Shown here: one piece after another, positions 10,501 through 20,212 of the stretch
Layout of the letters: each line of letters begins with the position of its first letter
Position numbering within the stretch: the stretch's first letter is position 1
From: Blepharisma stoltei
Taxonomy: Eukaryota > Ciliophora > Heterotrichea > Heterotrichida > Blepharismidae
Direction of reading: 5' to 3'
NCBI GenBank assembly: GCA_914767885.1
Contig: CAJZBQ010000013.1
Location: forward strand, 248,001 to 312,000
DNA: 64,000 bases
Notes under the pieces: model-generated
What the model was told of the DNA's origin: nothing
The model's input: only the letters and a program-made list of their open reading frames with translations
The model's database searches: none
Translations under genes and position numbers: made by a program

Positions 10501-10759
10501 ATTGGAAGGGTGAAAAGTGATTTTTAAAGCGTCTATGGCGATATTGAAGAAAGTGTCGCAGGAAATGTCAGGGAAACAGTATGAAGATATCATGTATTTA
10601 TTGGCAAATATTCATTCTGCTTCGTGCCCAATTAGAGTATTTGATGATCAATTTTTGCAGGAAGTTAAAGATATGGAGATCTCCAATGCATTGCTGAGAG
10701 ACTTAGAATCAGAGTATGAGCATTTAAAAATCAGAGCGTATAATAGAAGTACAAAATAA
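7514..10759 (+). CDS. F-BAR plus TBC (Rab-GAP) domain protein
   Basis: After removal of two IESs (9405-9736, 10252-10477) the ORF is 896 codons. Residues 1-250 form a long helical FCH/F-BAR-like membrane-binding module. The middle is helical, with an F-box-like stretch (LDPLECTTIVLVCKKW). The C-terminal part is a TBC domain: the GYCQGMNFLAG motif, an HFSAPWFITMFAST segment, and FDILYPLWDLFLLEG restored across the second IES. The TBC arginine-finger region must lie around the IVDEKSLSNIL block. UGA Trp codons are at about 8087 and 9325. F-BAR proteins bend membrane and TBC proteins inactivate Rabs, so this likely couples Rab inactivation to curved membrane. The start follows element F. Confidence 0.85.
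9405..9736. mobile_element. TA-bounded IES, CTCCGTGAGTGAACAAAA family
   Basis: 332 bp between TA 9405 and TA 9737. The left end reads TACTCCCCCTCTCCGTGAGTG and the right end inverted reads TACTCCTCCCCTCCGTGAGT. A second inverted CTCCGTGAG copy near 9690 makes a hairpin at the right end. Excision joins LRTYAWAELL in frame. Confidence 0.92.
10252..10477. mobile_element. palindromic IES with tRNA T-arm-like sequence
   Basis: 226 bp, nearly a perfect palindrome, in the TBC coding sequence. The ends are TATTGTAATTGCCCG and TATAGTAATTGCCCG. The arms contain the nested hairpin GAGGATGGCGC...GCGCCATCCTC and, closer to the centre, GGGTTCAATTCCCGG next to TGTGGGGCCA, which resembles a tRNA T-arm plus acceptor 3' strand. 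Joining TA 10252 with TA 10478 gives the conserved WD of TBC domains in frame. Confidence 0.9.
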
Positions 10760-10879
10760 CAAAATTCTTAAATAATTAATTAGTAGCAAATATTTCAAAG
10801 CAACTAGAATGGCGCTTAAGAATGAATAAATAATTATAGATATGCATGTCTATTCCAAGACCTTTAATGTAAAAATTTT

Positions 10880-12330
10880 ATGGTGTTCATATTTTATTTA
10901 TGCTGACTCTTTCTTTTTTTTAATAAAATTTATAATTTAGATTTTTTGTTAAAATTGATATTATCAATAATTGCTATTGGAAAAGTAAGGCAGCTCTTTA
11001 GAAATTTTTCAAGTAAAATCCCAGGATTTGCCACAGGCGCTGGAACAGAACAGTATTCATTTAGAAACCAAAAAGTTGTTGAGTCTCATTGGAGAACATC
11101 ATATCAAGGTTTAGTCCACTCAAGCTTAGGAATCGGCACTTATATGGGCGCTCCAGATGATGAGACTGACCAGCTCGTAAAAGATGCGATCGTTCAAAGT
11201 GTGACAAGTGGCACAGTAAATGTCATTGACACAGCAATAAATTATAGATACCAAAAAGCAGAAAGAGCTGTCGGCAAGGCCATTTCTCACTTAATCCAAG
11301 AAAACTTCAAAAGAGAAGAGCTTTTTGTTGCCTCAAAAATCGGCTATATCCCAGAAGACGCTGACAATGGAATCCCAGGCCAAGCTGTTATCGAAGACCT
11401 AAAAACCAAAAACTTGCTCACAAATGACGATGTGGTTGGAGGAATTCATTGCATGCACCCAGCATTTTTAGAAGACCAGCTTGAAAGAAGTCTCAATAAT
11501 TTAGGCCTTGAAACTCTTGATCTGCTATACATTCACAATGCTGCTGAATCTCAATTGCCATTAATCCATGAAGAAAAATTTTTAGAAAGACTAGCAAAAG
11601 CATTCGAATTTTGTGAGAAAAAAAGACAAGATGGAAAAATCGTCAGCTATGGAATGGCATCATGAATTTGTTTCAGATCTCCTCCTACAGAAAAAGATTT
11701 GCATGTTTCTCTTGAACAAATAGTACAAATGGCTGAACGAGTTGGAGGAAATGACCATGGGTTTAGATACATCCAAGTTCCTATTAATATCGCAATGCCT
11801 GAAGCATTTGTATACAGATGGCAAATGATTGAAGGTAGCGAGCATATTTTGCTTATTCTCTCTCAATGAACAAAAAAATAGAGGTAAATTTTAAATTTAT
11901 AGTTTAATTTTGAGATTAAAAATCAAAATTTTCAAATTTTCATTTATTGGAAATATGTCAATAATTTTTAAAAGCAATTCTATATAAATTTTTGATAGTT
12001 TGCTGACTTATGGGGGGAGAAGTTAATGTTGCTAAAAAACTGAGAATTAATATCATGGTAAGCTCACCCCTTTTACAAGGTAAAATCTTAGAACTGAAGC
12101 TGTCAAGAAGTATGCTTGGAATTGAGCTGCAAGCTGCAAAGCACGTACAATTAATCCGATCAATACCTTCAGAATCAATCAAATCAGTTCTTATAGGCAT
12201 GAAAACCCCCAGAAACGTTACCATGAACACACAAATAGGTTTTGTTGAAAGCTTGAACAGAGAAGAGTTCTGGCACATATTGAAACCTGAAGGCAAAGAA
12301 GATGCCCCAGTCACAATTGATTTATGGTAA
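10880..12330 (+). CDS. Aldo/keto reductase family oxidoreductase
   Basis: 427 codons after removing the IES at 11854-12023. AKR features: GLGIGTYMG near the start of the barrel, VIDTAINYRYQKAERAVGKAI (catalytic Asp and Tyr of the family), FVASKIGYI (Lys), LETLDLLYIHN (His), then VNVAKKLRINIMVSSPL after the IES and a C-terminal SIPSESIKSVLIGMKTP cofactor-binding segment. The ATG at 10880 is in frame through a hydrophobic leader with one UGA Trp, but that leader is unusual and the true start may lie further in. Likely NADPH-dependent; substrate unknown. Confidence 0.85.
11854..12023. mobile_element. TA-bounded IES (170 bp)
   Basis: The left end TATTCTCTCTCAATGAACAAAA is a decayed relative of the GTGAGTGAACAAAA family; the right end inverted begins TAACTTCTCCCCCC. 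Joining TA 11854 to TA 12024 gives HILLNVAKKLR in frame. Confidence 0.88.
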
Positions 12331-12366
12331 TAAATAGTTACGATAATTATATAATCTACAATCTTA

Positions 12367-13790
12367 CTAAAAAATTTGACAATTATTGCTTCTTGGAGTT
12401 TTTTGTGTAGGCTTGGTGCTATCTGTCTCCGTATAAGTGATTTTTGCTTTCCTGATTATTTCTCGGTTTTTTATTTCAGGCATTTTTGATTTCGGAGTGA
12501 TATTAAGGTCTGCCGTTATGTCTAGCGAGTTTTCATCACATGGGTGCTCTTCAAAAACTGCGTCATTTTGACTTTTTGGAGAAAAAATGTGGGGATTTGC
12601 CTTAGGAGTTGAAACTCTCAGTTCTCTTGTTAGAGTCCTGGAGAGCTCTTCAGGGTCAGTGAAGTCAGGAGATTTTGTTGGAATCATCGTGCGCGACCTT
12701 TGCTTCTGTTTTTGCATCCGTGTGAGTTCTTTTGTGATGCTGGCGTTAGCGTCTAACAGTCTAAAGGTGCTTTCTATATGTGTTTTTGATTTTGCCTCAG
12801 TTTTTTGAGTCAGCAAGGACTTTCGCTTTAATCTCCCAGGCTTTTTAGTTTCTTCTTTATTTAATCACACAAAATAGTTTTCAGCGACTTTTTCTTTATT
12901 CCTGATATCTTCAAGCAGGGATTTTAAATAGAAGTAATCTGGGGTTTCTTCAAATCGAAGATTCCTCACATAATTTAAGAATACCTCGAAATTGTGTGGA
13001 CAGCATTCACATAAATCAGTAACAGTATGCTATAATACTGCAAACAATGCGAAATTTTTTATATTTATTATATATACATGCTTAATTATCTAGGCATAAT
13101 TCCTGATTTTATATTTAAAACTTGCTGCCACCTATTCGCACTGGTTGTTTTTGATGTGTGACTTCAAGGTAAAGAACCTTTGTACATATAAATTAACATA
13201 TAAGCTAATGATTCTAAATCATCTCTGCGACTTTGCCGGAGTCCAGTGTGATCATTTAGAGATGCAAAGGTTGAGTTTCCTACTTTTGAGCAGTGGTTTT
13301 GGAAAGCTAGATGATGATTATCGTAGACGTATTTCTGTGAAAGCCCAAAATCAACCAGATAAATAGACTTTTCGTCAAGAGATAATAGGAACTGCTGGGG
13401 TTTTATATCACGATGAATATACCCTTTATGATGAATATACTCAAGCCTTGAGAGAATTTGTAAAGCAACAGAAACTGTTGTACCTATGTCAAATTTTCCA
13501 CCTTGCTCTTTTTGAATGCTGCCTAAGTTTTTTCCTAGTAACTGCATGACCATGTAGCTGATGTCCTCATTTCTGCCTGATTCATATAATTTTGGGATTC
13601 CTTCACCTCCTTGGAGCGCAGAGAGTATTTTTGCTTCAAGCACAACTTGATTTTTTCTGGTTATATCAATTTTGATAGCTACATACCTGTTATGCTTTAA
13701 ATCTTTGGCCTTATAAACTTCGCCGAATCCTCCTGATCCAAGAACACTTTCTATGCGATATTTTTCCAAAAATATATCGTTTTCTTTCAT
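12367..13790 (-). CDS. CK1-type protein kinase
   Basis: 453 codons after removing a 65-bp IES. Kinase motifs: GSGGFGEVYKA, VAIKID, HRDIKPQQFL, DFGLSQKY, and the casein-kinase-1 signature [24 protein letters not shown], with W encoded by UGA. The kinase-fold C-lobe ends with LRFEETPDYFYLKSLL. The remaining 160 residues are Ser/Thr/Lys-rich without a known domain. CK1-type has HRDIKP rather than HRDLKP, as here. Stop is TAG. No RNA or promoter signal was recognised. Confidence 0.92.
13026..13090. mobile_element. 65-bp TA-bounded IES in the CK1 kinase
   Basis: Very short AT-rich segment between TA 13026 and TA 13091. Joining these TAs converts a broken frame (in-frame TAA and TAG) into the expected CK1 sequence IMPTVTDLCE. 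No clear inverted repeats. The size fits the short class of ciliate IESs. Confidence 0.82.
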
Positions 13791-13799
13791 TATTTCTCG

Positions 13800-14578
13800 T
13801 TTTATATGGATATTGATTAATTTACAGTAAGATATCGAATGATTAATGAGAATTTTTTGTTAAAATTTCATTATTTAGAAAATTCGTGAGTTAGGTTTTT
13901 GATTTTTTAGATTTATGGATTTAAATATACTTAATGAAAAGGACCGATTAGTAATCTTTATTAATTTATTTTTTGGATATATTTCGCGAGCAGATATGAC
14001 TCGACCTTGACTGCCCCTCTTCCTTCCCCTATTTCTCTGATGGTTCATTTTAAATGAAACAGAAAAATAAATGACAAGTCCATCATTATGGATTTGGCAT
14101 GTCAAATTCAAGCCGAAGCTACCAGTGGAATGAAGGGAGGCAGAAAGTTATGCCGATCAATAACCGTGCTCACGCTACATATATGAATACTCGAAACATT
14201 TTTCATTAATATTATCAATTACTTCAAATTTTGGGCAATTTAAATGCTGTTAATGTTTTTAAAATAAAAATCACATTCTATTGAATCTTTCATTATTTGA
14301 TTTCTATAAAAATAATTTTCTCTCACTGAATTTAAAAATTTTAGTGACAGCTTGCTATTTCTTATTAAACTTAAATGATAAAGCCTCGTTTTATTAAATT
14401 ATTTACAATTAATTTTTAAAAATAAATCTATTATTTGTATTAACACTCTTTGAGAGAAACGCGGATCTTCTAAAATCTTTATTTATGGATTAAAATGTGA
14501 TGAATGATCTAAACCTTATATATAAATTATTCAAGTCCAATTATAATACAAATTTCATTGTTAAGAAACCAATTATTC
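13800..14578. other. AT-rich intergenic region with a small GC-richer patch
   Basis: No gene is called. The patch at about 14100-14180 is GC-richer than its surroundings but shows no clear ORF, tRNA shape or flanking duplication. Confidence 0.4.
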
Positions 14579-15292
14579 TTATGGAATCTTTCCTTTAGCA
14601 ATATAAATAATCGCATCTGAAAAATTTCCTGTTAACTTGAGAGCATTGGTTGCTTCAAATCTGGAAGCTCTGGTATGTCTCATAACAATCAAAACATCAT
14701 ATTCATTTACTTCCGAGTCTTCATTTTCATCACGCTGACTTTTTCTAGACTTTTTGTTTTCAACTTTATAGTCATCTTTCTTTTCTTCTATCATCTCCTG
14801 CTTTTTCTTATTTCATTCTAATTCAATTTCTAATTCTTCTAAAATCCTATCATAGTAGCGCTCAAATATATCGATTGTATTGTAGTCAATATTGGGTTTC
14901 AGCTGCTCTAAAGCTTCTTTAAATGCTTCAATTGTATCATTGGAGATTGCTAAAATAGAAATTTTTGATAATTTTTGCACATCACTAATAGAAATCTTAG
15001 ATTGTTTGTCAACTTTAGCAGCAGCTATTCATTTCTTCACAGACTTTTCTAACTTATCAATTTCATTTATTGATGAAGTGATTTGGTCTTGCAAAATTCG
15101 GATCCTTTCATTTAAATGTTTGCACAGGATTTGTTTGCTTGTATTAAGAGATTTCTTAAACTCATACAATTCACTTATAAGGTCAATCTGGGGAGTCGGC
15201 TTTTGAAATTCCTTTGAGTTTCAGTTGCCAATTGATTCGTCAATATCTAAAATATGAGAATCAATATTAGAGACATGCTGATCACGCTCCAT
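14579..15292 (-). CDS. Coiled-coil protein with C-terminal HYPK/NAC-type UBA domain
   Basis: 238 codons without intron or IES. The ATG is at 15290-15292. UGA Trp codons occur in GNWNSKE, KKWIAAA and ELEWNKK. Long helices (about 50-190) are followed by a charged linker. The last 45 residues (YDVLIVMRHTRASRFEATNALK...DAIIYI) resemble the UBA domain of NAC-alpha and HYPK, which sits near the ribosome exit tunnel. Function otherwise unknown; NatA/NAC association is only a suggestion. Confidence 0.7.
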
Positions 15293-15372
15293 GACAATTG
15301 AATTATAAACAATCACTATTCTACAATAATGCTCCTATAATATACTTATGCTATCGAAAAGTTATTTAGTAG

Positions 15373-15525
15373 AATCGCCAAAGGTTTTCAAACCCCTGAT
15401 CATGATATGTCAGCCCAACTCATGAAGCTGTCTTGGAAACATTCATTATAAAAGCAACTCTGCAGTTGCACAAAAGCATAGCTGAGGCAAATTGGGTTAA
15501 AATGGCTTGAAAGTGTAGAAACTAA
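15373..15525 (+). CDS. Possible small or broken gene (weak)
   Basis: With UGA as Trp there is an open frame of about 50 codons (…THEAVLETFIIKATLQLHK…NWVKMAWK) with protein-like composition and 3' TAA. No in-frame ATG is seen upstream, and IES-like sequence (TAACTCCTCTCCC) begins just after it near 15539. It may be an exon fragment of a gene interrupted by germline sequence. Confidence 0.3.
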
Positions 15526-16800
15526 ATTTCAGTTGCTATAACTCCTCTCCCAAACTTTTAAGAGTAGTTTTTTATTATTAATGGGAAAGCTTGTAAAACA
15601 TAAAAAAAATTTGTTTTTTTTTAAATCTCATTTATCCATCCCTTTTTAAAAGTTTTTTTTTTTATTCAAGAGCTAAGAAGGAAGACAGAGTAATTTAATT
15701 ATTCCTTAAATTCTTAATTATACGAAATGCTTTATATTTATATTTTTAAAGATTATAAGTAGACTAAAGAACTATTATGTAAAATTTTATATTAGCCTGC
15801 ATTAGTTTCAGGTATAACTTAGAAATTTATTTGGTTTTTCTATTTTTAAAAAATTTTGGATTTAATGGATTTTAAAATAATAATTTTAAAGGATGATGAA
15901 ACAAAATAATATATATATATTATTTACAATGTTCGAAGGATTATAATTCATGATAACTGGGGAAAAATCAATTTTTAATTTTTTTATAAAGAAAAAAATT
16001 GATCATTATCAAATTTTTAAAAAATTAATTTTTTTTGTTATTAAATAAGGGCAGAGTAAATGAAAATTAAAAAGTTTGACAATAAAATATTAGTTGTTAA
16101 CCAATTATGGTGGCTGATTGATTTGTGATTCGCAGATGCCTTTTTCCCTTCCTTAAGGTTTCAATTATAGAATTTTGAATAAGAAGCCATCACATGAGCA
16201 TGCTATGATTAGTATATTTTAATTGCTTTAGACAGATGCATATTACTTATATTTTTTCACTATCGTCTTATTAGTCTATTTCTTTATTAATTTTGCAAAC
16301 CAAATTCCTAACAAATTTGTTATGCCTCTATTTATGTCACATGCAGTTTACCAAAGGAGCAGATTTTTATTTTGCATGATAGTAGAACACCAAGCTTTGG
16401 CTATAATGATATGAATATTCATTGGGAGTATAATTTTTAACTTTCTATTATAAAAAAATTAAGTTGTTATTTGTTTTTCTTTGAAGTAGAACTCTGGAAA
16501 TAAGCGTAAAGTCTATAGCACTGTTTATAAATATAGAAATATAAGGATAGCAATCGATATAGGTTACTCAACAAATAAATACATAAAAATATGCAACAAT
16601 AAAGGCCAGAATAAAGCTAAATAAGATCTAATCCATAGATTTTCAAATCTTAATTTAAAACGAAATCATTAAAACTAAATATAAATTTACTAGCGTTTTA
16701 ATGAATTTTAAATTTAAATTTGTAACAATTAAATATAAATCTTTATGGTCCACTCCATATCCAAAGTTTCGCTTCTCACAATAGTATAAACTCCAATTTT

Positions 16801-17080
16801 TACTCCCACCCTTTTAAGAGCGAGTAGGATAGTCTTGTTCGCTCTTAAATGGTTTTTTACTTTTGCTTTTAAATTTATATTAAAAAACTAAAACTATAAA
16901 ATCATTTTTTTAAATTTTAAAAAATATCAATTTAAAATTTGATCAGAAAAATCTAATTAATTTATTATGTCTAATAATAACAAGTTGTTAAAATTTAATA
17001 GAATTGCCAAGAATCTCCTTAATTAAAAAATTTTTGTTTGGCTTTTTTCAATGATTTTGCTCAATCTTAAAGGGGAGAGT
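16801..17080. mobile_element. IES-like element, CTTTAAGAGCGAG family
   Basis: TA 16801 with TACTCCCACCCTTTTAAGAG faces TA 17081 with inverted TAACTCTCCCCTTTAAGATTG. Size (280 bp) and ends match the gene-interrupting elements at 47771 and 56888. There is no host gene here to prove excision. Confidence 0.65.
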
Positions 17081-17446
17081 TAGTAAAATTGCAGTAATGT
17101 ATACTAATTAATGGAGAGCAAACGCCATCAAACTTCTATAAGTCTTCTCGGACTTGAATCAAAAACTTTTTTTCCGCCTCCCGCTCGCATTAAGTCTAAA
17201 AAATCTCAATCTCTTACACCACCCTTGAAGAGTAAAAATTTTTGTTTATAATCAAGGGCTATTTTGATTTCAAAATATATTAAATTCTTTATAAAAAATT
17301 ATTTTTAAATATTTAAAATAAAAATTCTATCTTTAAAAATGCGAATAGTTCAAAATTTAATAGAATTAGCCGAGATTTTATTATAGCACACCCCTCGTGG
17401 TTGCTCGCCATTAAGTGCCCCCTCCCCATATCACTGACCCCCTGAT

Positions 17447-17560
17447 GGTCCTGACAATTTTAAATGTTAAATAATTATTTGACAAGTCCCCCTCAAATAT
17501 ATTTTAACTTGTCAAATGAATATTTAACATGTTAAAATATTTGGGACCGTTAGGGGATGC
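17447..17560. repeat. palindromic hairpin
   Basis: CCCCTGATGGTCC pairs with GGGACCGTTAGGGG, and TTTTAAATGTTAAATA pairs with TATTTAACATGTTAAAAT; a further GACAAGT/ACTTGTC pair lies inside. Nested inverted repeats suggest a folded-back MITE. Confidence 0.65.
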
Positions 17561-17704
17561 TCAGGGCCGATCCAAAGCGGGTGTAAGCTATATTATAGTC
17601 CTAAATTTTATATATCATATTATTATATGTATACATAAAAAAAATATTTTGCTCCCTAACTAAGTGTGGCTAATCCCTAAAACAAGGAATTTTAATAATT
17701 TTTC

Positions 17705-18001
17705 TTGCAAACTAAAAGACGAGTCAGCAATTTCCGATCATTTTTCAAATCCAAAAAAGATCATCCTTCCAATGAAAATTTTCCAAGTTCTGAACTATTC
17801 CCAAAAACTGGCTCAGAAATTTCAAAAAAGTCTAACCTCGATAATCACACCTCAAACCCTTCATCAGAAATAATAATCGAATGCACTCACGAATATACCC
17901 GAATTTTCAACAATAAGCTGTCAGAAATGATGGACTATCACAAGGAAACAATCTTAAAACTAATAAACGACGACCCTCTTGACGGTAATCAAGACTTCTA
18001 A
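17705..18001 (+). CDS. Hypothetical small protein (3' part)
   Basis: Open frame ending in TAA with plausible codon use (…HEYTRIFNNKLSEMMDYHKETILKLINDDPLDG…). No in-frame ATG is found at its beginning; an upstream stop lies directly before 17702. The start probably sits beyond an unrecognised intron or IES. No domain recognised. Confidence 0.4.
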   Translation: MQTKRRVSNFRSFFKSKKDHPSNENFPSSELFPKTGSEISKKSNLDNHTSNPSSEIIIECTHEYTRIFNNKLSEMMDYHKETILKLINDDPLDGNQDF

Positions 18002-18096
18002 AATAAGCTTAAAAACATGTCAGAAATTATTTCGGCTAAGTTTGTTTATAATATTTCATATTCTATTTCATGATTCGAATTTCAATTTAAATTTAA

Positions 18097-18900
18097 ATGG
18101 CATCTTCAGAAGAATTCACGCCAAAATCCAGCAGGAATAATAGAAAATACTCATGAAGCACAGACGAATCAAAAAGCATTGAGCTCAAAACAGGCCCATG
18201 GACAGCTGAAGAAGACCAAATGGTCATGAAACTTGTCAATAAAAACGGCCCTCAGAAGTGGAGTTTTATAGCAAAGCACTTGCCAGGGAGGATAGGGAAA
18301 CAGTGCAGAGAGAGATGGCACAACCATTTGAACCCGAATATAAGAAAAGACACATGGACTGAAGAAGAAGAATGAATCCTTTTTCTGTATCATAAAATCA
18401 TGGGCAACAGGTGGGCGGAAATTGCAAAAATATTGAAAGGGAGGACAGATAATTCAATAAAAAACCATTGAAATTCGTCAATGAAAAAATTGGTCCCTGA
18501 TTTCAATGTGAGATACAACACACTTATGAAGCTTCATGGGCATTGTGACTCTTCGCATATCTGCAATGAGCATTCTAATGAAGAAATCGGAAAACGCAAA
18601 AGAGGTAGAAGGTCTTCAAATGAAGCATCTGAGCTGCCGAATGTACCATGCTTGCAAGCACACAATCAAGTTTTGTCTGAAGCTTTGGAAGTTTATCAGC
18701 AGAGCTTGATGAGCTGTGGAAGAGAAGAAGAAAACAGCCAATTCACTCCGCTTCCAAAGAAAAAAAGAAAAATTGCTGATTCCACGCCTTCTTGTAGCAA
18801 GTTTAATGAGTATGCAGAAATTGATGATACAGGCTACATCTATACACCAATTGTTTCCCCACCGAAAAACCAATATTTCAAATTTTCATATTCCCTTTAG
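18097..18900 (+). CDS. R2R3 Myb-type transcription factor
   Basis: 268 codons. Two Myb repeats follow each other. Repeat one is [17 protein letters not shown]…[24 protein letters not shown]; repeat two is [41 protein letters not shown]. The regularly spaced Trp residues are encoded by both TGG and TGA, one of the clearest proofs of the UGA=Trp code. This is the DNA-binding arrangement of c-Myb R2R3. A Lys/Arg-rich segment (KRKRGRR, KKKRK) could serve as nuclear signal. Stop is TAG. The ORF at 18984 may be a continuation. Confidence 0.93.
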
Positions 18901-18983
18901 TTAATATAAGGAGTTTAGTAGCCATTTCTCTATTGAGACAAATATGGTTTTAGTTATGAACAATAAAGTATTATCATTTTCAA

Positions 18984-19163
18984 ATGGATTACCCTTCATA
19001 TACAAATGAAAAATGTGATACATGCACTAGCAGCAATGTCAATTCATACAGTTTGAGGACTCCTGAAAACTTCAAGTCGCCATATTCAGAACTATTTGAA
19101 AGCCCAAGCTTTATGCTAAATTTTGATACCAGTCCTGAAGCAAATAGAAAGATTAATATTTAA
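18984..19163 (+). CDS. Small ORF downstream of Myb, possibly its C-terminal exon
   Basis: 59 codons from ATG to TAA. Composition (TPENFKSPYSELFESPSFM…) resembles an acidic/aromatic activation tail. It lies 83 bp after the Myb stop on the same strand. No mini-intron or TA pair that would join the two frames could be fixed, so it may be an independent small gene or chance. Confidence 0.35.
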   Translation: MDYPSYTNEKCDTCTSSNVNSYSLRTPENFKSPYSELFESPSFMLNFDTSPEANRKINI

Positions 19164-19224
19164 TAATTCACAATTTTATGTCCAATATATAGGGTTTTCA
19201 TCTAATTTTATTGTAATTTTTAAA

Positions 19225-20097
19225 TTATTTCTTTTCAACGACATCCAGACTATGAAAAATCACCCATTTGCCTGACTCACTCAGCACAGCACATAACTCA
19301 ATTTTTCTGTTATCAATCTGCCTCTTAAACTCCAAGACTTGTCCAGGGCCTTGCAGCTGATTTGCAAACACTCTTTGGTCACTCAGAACCCTCGTTTCTT
19401 CTTTGCTTTTTAGCACATGTGGCTCAACCTCTAGCAATTGGTTTAGCAAGTCATTCCATTTATCCCCAGTCCTTTCTTCCCATCTAGAATAAGGCTCAGC
19501 TACAAATTTGTCCACATCTTCAGGAATCCCAACCAAGTTTTTGGTGAATTGTTCTTTCCAAGTTTTTTTCTCACCTGAAAACGCCTTTTTAAACTCAGCA
19601 ATAAGCCCGCTTCCGATCTTTTTTAATGCGAAGACTTTGCGCTCTTCTTCATATTCAGCTTTAAGCCGCTTTTGGACTGTGGAATCATAAGTCCCATTGA
19701 CAAAAATTCCTTTTCAGTCTACACCATATGGGTCTGTGTAAATGCCTTCTCCATGCATTCGGTGGTTTTCCCATTGTCCTACGTATTTAGCTCCGTTTGG
19801 GAATTGATAGGTACCATGGCCGTGCTGTTTTCCTTGAAACCAGTCTCCTTCGTATATAGCTCCTGAAATATATTTATAGACGCCATATCCATGCATTTGG
19901 TCATTTTCTCATTGACCTTCATATTCTTCGGTTAATTTTGATTCTTCGTTTTGAGGGTTCAAGGCATGAAGGAATTTCCCATGTCCGTGGCGTTTTTTGG
20001 CTTTATCGATAATTTCCCATTGCCCCACATATACGTCACCATTCATATAGTCGAATTCTCCATGACCAGAAAGTTCTATTTCTTGAGACTCTGTCAT
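19225..20097 (-). CDS. MORN-repeat protein
   Basis: 290 aa. About five MORN repeats: GHGEFDYMNGDVYVGQWE, GHGKF, YEGQWENDQMHGYGVYKY, YEGDWFQGKQHGHGTYQF, YVGQWENHRMHGEGIY. UGA codes for Trp at two repeat-consensus positions. The C-terminal 150 residues are helical without a known domain. MORN proteins act at membranes and in ciliary radial spokes or basal bodies. Stop is TAA. Confidence 0.88.
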
Positions 20098-20212
20098 TTT
20101 TATAATGATTATTAAACAAGCATATTTAATTCATATTAATTCGTTTCAGTCATTTCTATACCATATTTATTAATAGGTACTTTGCTATACATTATAAGCT
20201 TTTACTTGCTAT

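Larger units (their letters stand above)
15526..17660. other. Gene-poor AT-rich stretch with IES-like remnants
   Basis: About 2.1 kb of long A/T runs with no gene I can support. It contains the element at 16801-17080 and a palindrome at 17447-17560, and several decayed CCCCTCC/GGGGAG ends (about 15540, 17170-17230, 17390-17440). Probably a nest of old germline insertions. Confidence 0.6.

Noticed and set aside
13875..14111. Minus-strand ORF of 78 codons
   Set aside because: No start context and no similarity; composition is that of the surrounding AT-rich spacer.
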